A stretch of DNA of 64,000 nt from Bimastos eiseni (lineage: Eukaryota; Annelida; Clitellata; Crassiclitellata; Lumbricidae), in contig OY365810.1 in the NCBI GenBank assembly GCA_959347315.1, forward strand, positions 23,217,906 to 23,281,905. Reading direction: 5' to 3'. Shown here in pieces: positions 1 to 10,600 of this stretch (position 1 is the first letter of the stretch; each line of letters starts with the position of its first letter). Below the pieces are notes generated by a model. It was not told where the DNA came from. It worked only from the letters and a program-made list of their open reading frames with translations, and made no database searches. A program made the position numbers and the translations under genes.

Positions 1-59
1 TGCATTATTATGGCTTGTTTATCTTGCTTACATGAAACATATAAAATATGACATGAAAG

Positions 60-467
60 TAGGGCATGACTGGAAATTTCCTCAGACATTCGCCTCGGCC
101 GAATATCCCGTTTTTCGGGACTATTCGAAAGTATTCTTCTCCGGCAAATATTACACACACAAATAGCTCAAAATTGTAAAAAAAATTTCAAACATTTTGT
201 GTAAACATTTGATAATCTAAACGCTAAAATTAAAAATGTAAAGCCATATTAGTTGTTATTACAGGCACAAACATTTATTTTGCCAATTTTTCATTACGTG
301 AAACGGCAAAAGTGATGAAAGTTGAAAATTTTAAGCTTTGCCTGCGGATGGTACTTGTCAGGTCAGACTTGCCACTGCCATTTGGTTTGTATCTGGATCC
401 GGCAAATAGTTCATCCAAATACTCGGATTCGGTACTCGGTGGAAATTGTCTACTCGGTTATGCCCTA
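60..467 (+). mobile_element. Non-autonomous hAT-type MITE, family A
   Basis: The ends are TAGGGCATGAC and GTTATGCCCTA, inverted copies of each other. The 8 bases just outside both ends are CATGAAAG (52-59 and 468-475), a perfect 8-bp target duplication, the hallmark of hAT transposition. Near the right end are many CGG-spaced short repeats (ACTCGGATTCGGTACTCGG), like hAT subterminal transposase sites. No coding capacity. It sits in the Lar intron left of the first visible exon. Confidence 0.85.
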
Positions 468-1074
468 CATGAAAGATTATTTTGAAAGAAAGCTACCAGT
501 TATTTCTATTTACTTTTGAATATATTTGTGAATATTTTTGATAAATGATGCCATTCACAACTGTATTTTGGCTAATAAGCTTTAAGTTAGATAAAGTGCT
601 TTCTGAAGTTGTGAAACATTTGATTAATATAAGAACAAAATGCAGTGGAGTTAAGCATTTACTTAATGAAACAGAAATGAAACAGAATTGTTGTGGATAC
701 CATTGGAGGAGCGTCTGTGATGACGTTCCAATGCAGATTGCTATAGTTTGACATTGTTCAAAAGTGTGTCTTATTTTTTATCGTTGGATTTCGTCTTGTT
801 TCTCTGACGTTCCTTTGCTTCACTTGGCTTTGTGGTTTGACTGGTCAGTGGTCAGTGGTCACTGATGTGTTGTGTCGTGTTGTAGACAAATGTTTGATAA
901 CAATGCTTTTATGATGCATGAAGATGAATTTGTAAACAACATTCTATTGCTTGCTAAATGAAACTTGACACAGTTGTGTGTTCACTATACGCAGGAAATC
1001 ATGTTTTTGCTAATTAAACAGATTTGTGATGGATGCCAGTTGACAGTCTGTAATGACAATCCAATACAGACTTC

Positions 1075-1136
1075 TTTAACCCTTTAATGACCAGCTTTAT
1101 TGATTAAGCCTTATGTTTTAATACTCGAGGGTTAAA
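1075..1136. repeat. Small inverted-repeat element, TTTAACCCTTTAATGACCAGC family
   Basis: It begins TTTAACCCTTTAATGACCAG and ends GAGGGTTAAA. Related copies are at 16190-16262 and 37031-37090. The inverted ends are short and worn here; the 16190 copy is the clearest. Confidence 0.5.
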
Positions 1137-1349
1137 CAGCATATTTGTGTAATTTTTAAAAAGGATTTAAATGCTGATGAATGAAAAGATGCATACTTAC
1201 TTCTTTAAAATTTAGATAGCAGTGTCATTTTGAGATCAAGCATACTTTTAGGATATAAATTAGCATAATCCGATGTGATAAATGTAGATTTAAACATTTG
1301 AGCTGATTTGAGAAATGCCTGTTGAGAATTGCTTTGTTTTTGGTTGTAG

Positions 1350-1637
1350 TTCCTGAGCAACCTACCAACTTTCAAGGTGAGGCTGTTTCAGTCAGTTCAA
1401 TCCAGTTGACCTGGGATCCTCCGATGGACTCTGGCAACAACATCCAAAGCTATGAACTCTACTATAACGATTCCCACTGGCGGCAGAAACTCCACGTCAG
1501 CATTTCGTCGTCTTTCAATGCCTACGTACTGAATGAACTCACGCCAAATACCATTTACCATATTCGTCTGGCAGCTAAATCGAAGAGGGGAGAAGGAGCG
1601 AGCACAGCTACAATCCAGATAAAAACTCCAGAGTTCG
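1350..1637 (+). CDS. Lar: Lar exon: FN3 domain (equivalent to vertebrate FN3-3)
   Basis: The exon opens after TTGTAG and closes at donor GTGAGG, with phase 1 on both sides. It codes for one whole FN3 domain: the core W is in QLTWDPP, the conserved Y in YHIRLAAKS, and the end is [14 protein letters not shown] near the start and IQLTW resemble the third FN3 domain of LAR. Symmetrical phase-1 single-domain exons are usual for FN3 repeats. Confidence 0.93.
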
Positions 1638-4600
1638 GTGAGGCTGCGGCAGGTCTTTTAGTTTAAGAATGTTGTTGTAATTACAACTGTTGCATTCTTA
1701 TCTGACAAAATCAAAATACTTAAATTGCATTGCTATAACAAAATGAATAATCAATCGATCAATCAATCAATTTATTTATAGCCACAACAAACAGTTTGCT
1801 CAAGGCAAAAAATAAAGAACACCAATTATTAAACTAAAGGCTATAAAGGGAGCCCCAAATTGGATTCAAATCCCGCTAAAAGGGACACCCGAGTAGCAGA
1901 ATTACCAACAGAACAGATAATCAACGTATTAATAATGATGTGCATCTGTGTGATGTCTATTGCCTACACTTTTTCTGCTACCGTTTATTGAGTTTCATTT
2001 GATTTGGACATATTTCTGTTGTGAGACCCTTCGGAATTTTTTTCTGGTACTGGAGCTTCTACTTTTGCATTATGCATGTCAAGTTTTCAAGTTTTGTCTT
2101 GCTCTGGGGTTTCAATTCGAGCCTTCTCTGAATGCTACAAAAATCTTTACGAGTTAAAATTTTTTTGATGAATTATATCTGCTAGTATTCAATTGAGTTT
2201 GAACCAGAAAACGAGTTCAATTCATTGAACAACATCTTGTAGGTTGGTATTAATTGGAGCATGATATATGTAGACAACACTTGTCAAATTCTCATTCCAC
2301 TTTAGAGTAGTGTGGTGGTCATACAATATCTGCCTGTGTCGTGACATCTATGCCGGTATTTCCATTCTAGCTATGTCATTGGTAGATCAATTCAATTCAT
2401 AAGCTTTAATGATCACCAAATACAATTTCATGTTCATTTGTTGTATTAAGTTGGTCATGAGTGAGTGCCAATGTGTCAACGCACGAAGAGCAATATTGTT
2501 CTGCTGACAGGGTCGTCCATTTCTCACTCACAATATACAGGACCAAGTTATACTGGCCAATGAAGCATGAATCAAAACCAGTAAAATAATGTGTCAGAAA
2601 TTTAAATTTACAATCTGATGTTTGTGCTGTAATGCAGATGAACCATTGAATTATACAATATATCAAACATTCATCATATTCATTCATTCAATCATGCATT
2701 TAGAAAATTTATGCAATATACAGTTATATAATATTATGTTACACACTAGGGATGACCTGAAATCGCCTTGGACATTCGCCTCGGCCAAATATCCCATTTT
2801 TAAAAACTACTCTAAAGTATTTGCCTTGGCAAATAGTACATATGCATATAGATAGTCAAAAAAGTTGAAACTATAATTGAAATGGTACTTGCATTGGTAT
2901 TGTAATATTATTAGGGCATAACCGAGTAGACAACTTCCACCGAGTACCGAATCCGAGTACTTGGATGAACTATTTGCCGGATCCGGGTAGGAACCGAATA
3001 GTAGCGGCAAATCTGGCCAGCGAGTACCATCCATAGGCAAAGCATAGTTAACCTGCCACATTCACAGCCACGGTGAACTATCTATAGCCAATGCACAGTC
3101 TATAGCAATATCCTTCATATAGCGTATCGTTGCACTCTATGCTATAACAATATATTTATTATTTAATAACTTTATTTGTGAAAAAAATGTAAAACCTCGT
3201 TATAAAATTTGAAATATGAAGTTATCAATGACGTCTTTACTCTCTAATGTTTACCGGAAAGTGGGTGGAGCCAGTTCAAGCGGGAAAATTACTGATTTGT
3301 TTGCCACATGGGACTGCAACCAAAATAAATTAAAATATATAAGTTAATATAATTATGTTAAAGAAAATTCAATGGAATGTTAAGTTCTTGTTTAATTAAT
3401 CAATAACTTATAAGTAAGTCCATTTGTCCTAAATTTATTTGATGGAAAAATATTATTTTATCAAAAAAAATTATCTTATCAAAAAAGTTGTTTTTAGTTA
3501 TTTGCTGGTGTAACAACTGCCGAGGCGAATACTTCCGAATAGTCCAATATTCGGCCGAAGCCAATGTCCGAGGTGATTTCGGGTTATGCCCTAAATATTA
3601 TCAATGCAGATGTAGTAGAGGTCAAATTACGACAAGATTGAAATAATCTGAAGTTTGTTTGGGTAAGCTTAATGAAAGTCTGTCCATTTCTTGAATTACT
3701 TTAGTCCTGTCTGCGTTTAACTGCAGTATTACAGAACCGCCATTTCTTATAATGCCTTTCAACAAAGCAAGCAAGAGGAATGCACCTCATCCTCAGTTTC
3801 CTATTGCTGCTAACAAAGAAACATATTACATTCTTGTGTCTCAGAAATGCAGCTCTCATTATCTTATGCACAGTAAATTATTCCATAATTATACGGCTGA
3901 ATTGTGTGTCAACAGAATTGCCGTGTCTCGTGCTGTCAAATTACTTTTAATCCTGTTTTATTTGACCAGAGTGTCATGTGTATCATTCGGTTGTTTTTCC
4001 TTCCTGTGACAATTCAGCATTATTTTATGACAAATATCCAACAATTAACTACATTTTATATAAATCTTGTCTGATATTTATGGCAAATGTCCATCTCACA
4101 ATGAGGCTTTGCCTTAATTTATGATGAATAACCACAATATCTCATTGCAGTCTGCCTTATCTTTATGGAAATGACCCTTGTAACTATTGAGGACGGCAAT
4201 TTACCTTTTCTGACAGTCATGTTCGTTGGCCCACACTGCACACATTTTTTGTCATAAATGGCATGAAGCAGGACTTCTGTGTGTCCAATGGCTATCTGGG
4301 TCATTTCGACTAATAATTCAAGGCCTCTTAATCATGGCTGTTTATCTGCATACATACAGTCAGTCTATGGGACACAGTAACAATAGAAGTCAATTGCAGA
4401 GCCACATCAGACACTTAATGAATTCTTTAAACATATGATATAATTGCCCAGATTTCACCAGAATAAGTTATTTATTTTTGCCTAAATAGACATATTTAAA
4501 ACTACTGTTTCCGTCTTCTTGTTTTTGACTGAGTTTAAAGAAAGTCTACCTTAAACTGCAGTATCACTGAACCACCATTTCGTCTAATGCCTTTCAACAA

Positions 4601-7600
4601 AACAAGTAACAAGAATGAAATATATGAAAGTTAGTACTGACTCACTGTGGCTTATCCTTTGGGAATTTGGTTCTGGGCCGTTGCCTTCTGTCTGTCTGTC
4701 CATCTGGTGATCGTCTGTCCTATTCATTGTTTTCAGTTCTGCATCTTCTACTCTGTTTCCAGTGTATGTCGTTGCTTTAGCTCTTTTCTTTTTTGTATTT
4801 ACTTAATTTTATTTTATTGTGATTGTATTTTATTTCAAGTATTTTTGTTGTGGTGATAGTTTTTTTTTCTGTTTTTAATCTGTTTATTTTGTTTTTCGAT
4901 GTCTTTCCATCTTTTCCATTAGCTCCATCATCTCCTCCAAATGATGTAGGAGTGATTGTTATGGACTCTACGTCCGTGAAGGTCACCTGGGAACCTCCTG
5001 CAGAACACAACCAAAATGGCATATTGGCAGGATACAAGATTCTGTTATCAGAACAGACCCGGCTAGGTCAGGATCTGGGCCAGCCAATGACCGTGACGGT
5101 CCCAGCCAATCGCAGGTCCTATCACATTCATAATCTTAACAAATGGACACACTACAAGGTTGGGGTGCTGGCCTTCACGAAAGCTGGAGATGGGCCTATG
5201 TCTGAGGCAATTGTGGTGCAGACTGATGAAGATGGTACGTGGTTACACCAAGGTCTAGATCAAATTTATTTAAAACTGCTTTCTTGTAGAGGAACAAAGT
5301 TCTAATCTCATCCAGGATTGAAACGTGAAATGATATTTTAACATGAACAAATGCACTAATGAATTATTCGGAATCGAAGGTTTCTTTGGAAAGCTTAAAA
5401 TTGTGTTAACTATTTTAACATGTTTATTCCGAGACTTAATTAAATAATTAACAGTATACAAGAAGTTAAGGCATGCTTGTCCTAACAAGCAGCAGGTTCA
5501 AGAATACTTTGCTTTTGAACTGTAGACTATAATTATAACACATTTGTAGATCTCACTGACTCTTAATTTGTGACATTTTAAAATGTGTGTTAGTATGATA
5601 ATAATAATAATAATAGTAATAATAATAATAATAGTAATAATTTATGGGGCCCATAAATAGTTTATGGGCGCCATAAACCATACTGGAATGGAGTTTCTAC
5701 AAGAGCTGGGCTGCCGTATGACACAGGCAATGGGAGACCCTCGCAAAACAACTCTTCTTTTTCAACGTCTGTCTATTTGTACACAACGTTTTAATGCAGT
5801 GGCGTTCAGGGGCTCTTTTGTTCAGCCCAATGGGGACGAAAACCTATAACAGTTATAATAATAATAGTAATAATAATAATAAAATAATAATAATAATAAC
5901 GACCACTTCTATGTCGCCATAAAGCAGCACTTGCTGTTGCAGGGGTGCCTTGACAAATGTCTGCTCAGTCAGATTTGTATAGATATTATTTTTCATAAAT
6001 TATTTAATTCAGGGCACTTATCTGAGATGCAATCTGACTGCTCAGAAGCACTCATGTATCCTATCCAAGCCTTGTAAAAGAGATAGTTTTTATTTGTTAA
6101 TTAAGGGTTTAACAGAAAGAACGCATGCTTGGTACTGAGCAATTTGGAGTGTGGCTCTGTGTGGAGCATAGACTAGTAGAGTAGACATAACTATACATAG
6201 ACCATGAGTAGCCAGACATAGATAAGAAGGGCAGAAGGGTGGGGCTTTCGAAATGTGGGCAAGTATAAGAATGGAGAAAATCAGTTGAACTGAACACAGA
6301 TCAAACGAAGAAGTGACGGAAGGGATTGGAGAAGAAAGAGCGCTGATACACGCAATGAGAAAAGACATAGGGAGTGTCTAATGTATTTGGGCACACGCTG
6401 AGAGGAGACTCATCAATACTAAGAACGGTCATGAAAGGCAAAAACGGACGGAAGCATACAAGAGAAGACCAAAACAGCTGATTCTGGATTGGATAACAAC
6501 AGGCGAATATGGAACGCTTAAAATGGGGACCAGCAGAGAGAGAATTGAACATTTGCATGAATTGGACACATTCGGGGAGTCACTGTGTCCCTAGGGACCT
6601 TGAGCAAGTCCTTCGCGCACAAGTGCTCTGCAGTGCAACTGCAATTGTGCCGTCGAGGCGTGTGCATAATGAGCAAAGGATGTTGGAAGAAGTGCGATAT
6701 CAACTTTCAGAACAAAATAAATTTGCACCTGTCTAAGAGGCAAAGAAGCAGAGGAGGTGTCATCACTTGGGCTTGGTCATCCACTGCTCAGCACAGAACG
6801 TTTGCTTGTCCTGTAGACCTGGAATAGTGAGCAAATCAGTCTGTTACAAGTGCTTGAAGTCTGTTTGATCATATGACCTCCTTGCTTGGTTGAGAGCGCT
6901 GCTGAAATCGCATAGAGTACATAAAGGGCAGCTCATTCATGAACATCAGATGACTGACTGGAAAAAAATCAGTGCATCCAATGATTGGAGGGGCATACAA
7001 AGACAAAGACAAAGACAAAGACAAAGATAAATTTGCTGGCCAATATGTATCACATTATTAACTGTGAGACATGTTTTGACCAGATTTATTTGCATAGGTT
7101 GCTGTATGGAGTGGTGTGATGACATTTATTTGGTTTGGTTTCTACCCTTATCAAGTAGCTAAATAAATATCCAGGTACATACATCAATTCTGGATACATA
7201 TCTACATACTTACACTGTGCCATTTCTATTCGTCTAGTTCCCGGTGAGCCTCGGAGGGTTCGTCTGGATGTTGTAAACTCCACAGCTGTTCATGTCCAGT
7301 GGGTAAGTCCAGTTGAGAAGGACCAGAATGGCCTCATCAGGGGATACCAGGTGCATTACATAAAGGTCAGTGAGGCTGATGACCCGCTCGGATCACCAGT
7401 CATGATCGACACAATGGATGGAACTGCATTGGAGTATGTCGTCGGCAACCTTTTACCAGAATCCTCTTATCGTTTCCAGGTGGCAGCGTACACTCGCCGG
7501 GGTGATGGGGTGCGCAGCCGACCCAGGAAGGTCAAGACTAAAGGGGCAGGTATGTTTGGGCATAAGTTGTTTTTTCTTTAAGTGTTATTTTGCTGGATTA

Positions 7601-10600
7601 TTATTTTGGGAAGGGCATTTAAAGTTTGCTTTGAAGTTAAAGTTGGGGTTACTCATGGGTAGACGATGTCTGATAATGGCATACCTGAGAATTAAAAATG
7701 TGAGTTGATAGCCTAGTTTATGTGCATTTGTTCAACAATTATAATTGATTTTAAGTTATGTAATTGCTTTGCTAATCAGCTATGTATTAGTAGTTACTAA
7801 CTATTTAGATATCATTATATATGTATCAATATGTTCGTATTAGTATTCAGCATGTATGTATGTGTATGTATACATACCTTTGACGCCCTGCTGCCTTTCT
7901 AGAATCCCTTCTTAGGCATTCCTCTCTCAGCTTAACAACTGTTTTATTTGGCCACACTGAGGTTGGAAGTGCCTCTCAGCAGTCACCTTGAAGAGGTGCT
8001 ATACTCTTAATGAATGTAGTATTATGTATATTATTCTGTGTGCATATCTATGTATGTATGATGTCTATCAGTCTATCTGTATTTGAACATTTCTAAATCA
8101 CCTTTGGAGAAACCTCGTGAAGATACTGAATGATGTCTGTCTAACAGACAGTCTCGATTGAATGAGACTATGGTACTAAACAACTATCGTGTTGTAATTG
8201 TTTGCGGTGTGACATTCCAAGATTATCAATAAATAAATATTTATTATTTATTATTAGCAGGCCTAAAATATTCATATAAACAGTTTTTTAAAATATAATA
8301 TCAATCAATTTCCTTGTTACCATGACATGTTCCATAGGGTGCATCAAACGCCCCGATGTCAATCAAATGTTCTGTCTTTAGGTTCAAATTGTTCCAACGG
8401 GCCCCACTAGTACTCATACCAATTTTTTTCAAATTCAGAATTGGTTCAGGGGTCCACCGGAGTTCTCAAAAATCCAGTATTGCGTAATGTAAAAAAGTCC
8501 AGGAGTTTTTTAAATAGAAAATGCTGTGTGCTTCTTTTCTTTTTCAGTAGCTATTCTATGACTTAGTTCCACATGGTCAACTATTCCATGCTTGTCTAGC
8601 CATTTCATCATTGCAATATTTTTTATTAGAAAGACACATTTGAGTGAGTTTTAGGAAGATTTGATACTACTGCATCCAACATGGGACGTGTAACTGTGAC
8701 CTGTGTGACTATCGAGCAGCGATTAGGTCGAGCTCTTCTTTGGTCAGCCTGTCGTCACCATGTTGGAGAGGTTGTTCTGTCACATGTGTTGGATGACCTG
8801 CACATTGAAACCTCCATGTTTCCAGACGTCGCCCTGCTTACAAGGCTTCAAAGGAATTTTAATGTCCTGTCAGTGATGCAATCAATCGACGAACCACTGA
8901 CAGGACATAAAAGTTCTTTAGAAGTCTTGTAGGCTTGTAAGCAGGGTGATGTCTGGAGACTTGGAGGTTTCAATGTGTTTGTCATAAAATAGTCGATCAG
9001 TCGACGAATGATTGTCACTATTCGATTCTACAGTGTTTAGCGAGAGTGCGCAAAGCTCTATTGGTGAGTGCAGAGAGAATTTGCTTAAGCCTGCTCGTTC
9101 AGAGCTACCAACTCAATGTGACGACTATAAGGAGTTTATTGAGCTGTGCATGGTATTCCTCAATGGAGAAGAAGCAGAACGCCGAGCGACATTTAAGAGA
9201 CCCGGAGCTCTGCACACAAGGCCAGATGGATGGTGAAATTCATCTATCCAATCAAGATAATTTGTCAGTTTGAACAGCAAATTCAAGATCTTCCTCGTGG
9301 AATGATCATGATACTCCACCAAGTATCAAAAGAACGGAACTTTGTCAACTTTGAAGCCCTCATCTACAGCACCTGGTAGATTACGACTAACTCTATGGAG
9401 GATGCCCATGGAACGACTTACTTGTAGCAGTCTCTGATGAAGTATGAATATGTTCATCCAGAGATCTCTAGTAGTGCCATTTGACACTTCAAGTTGCATC
9501 TCTGGTACCTGACTGCAGAATTGGCGTCTTTTGTACTGTGGAGCAAAAAGGTTTTCAGAGGATGCACGATGTGATCTTGCCGACAAACTGCTAGCCATCA
9601 AGCCAGACGTCGCCTCAGCAGAGATTTGGTAAGGGCTTTGGCAAGCCCTGGTTTCCGACATCAGTAATGTTAACAACAACCCTGGCTGATCTAGTTACGA
9701 TTGACCCGTGATATGTCTGTCTTTCACTTTATACAGTTTGATCCACAGTTTTTGACAGAAGATGTTGCCGTCTGGCCAAGTTCTGCCATGTATCAGTTGT
9801 CACTGATCAACCTGCGGGCATTGCGACCACATCTCTTCCTCCATTCACAAATTCCTCCACATGCTCCCAGCACCTCAACGCATCCGTTTCAAGACCCTCG
9901 CGCTGATGCGCAGCTGTCTCCTTGGTTCTGCCCCTGCCTACCTTACACATATTGGCCCTTTGCACTCTGCATTAGGGTCTCCTCTCCCTTTGTTCCTCTT
10001 CCCGCGAACTTATGTTGGTTCCCCGCTTGCGCTCTGCCACAGATCAATCCAGGAACCTTGCCTGTGTGGGTCTCACCAGCTGGAAAAGCCTCCCTCCCTC
10101 TTTCTCTTCGGGAAAAGCTGGTCTCTCTTACCTCTGCCGCCTGCCGCAAGCGCCTTAAAACTTTCCTGTTCTCCGCCAGGCTTTGTGTTTAGTCGTGAGT
10201 GCCTCTGATTACGAGTGGCACTATATAAGTTTACAATTACATTGAACGTAGTTAATGACTGTGCTGAAGCTCAGTTCAGACTTCTTGAGCTCAGCTAAAG
10301 GAGAAGAACATTATCAAAACATGCTGCAGGTTGTTGAGCAGAATCATAAGCGATGGCCAAAGCTCCACAGTAGCGATCGTCCGGTGAAATGACTTACGGT
10401 ACTACACTTGAAGCACATTGCACATATGTTAAATTCATGTCACATTATTGTTTATTTGCAGCTACTGCATGCTTTTAACTAATATGTTTCACTTATTTCT
10501 AGCTTGTGTCATCTGTACAACTAAATGAATCTTTAATTTGAATATCTTCTTTTATCTCGAAAAACTTTCGTCATTTTTTCAAAAAATTCAATTGCTCAGC

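Larger units (their letters stand above)
1638..4922. other. Lar intron
   Basis: Holds a (CAAT)n tract, the paired hAT MITE copies (2747-3593) and the 67-base direct repeats. I see no further exon or RNA gene. Confidence 0.7.

Noticed and set aside
9326..9679. Minus-strand 117-codon frame in the hAT element
   Set aside because: The opposite strand carries the transposase-like words; this frame has no recognisable motif.
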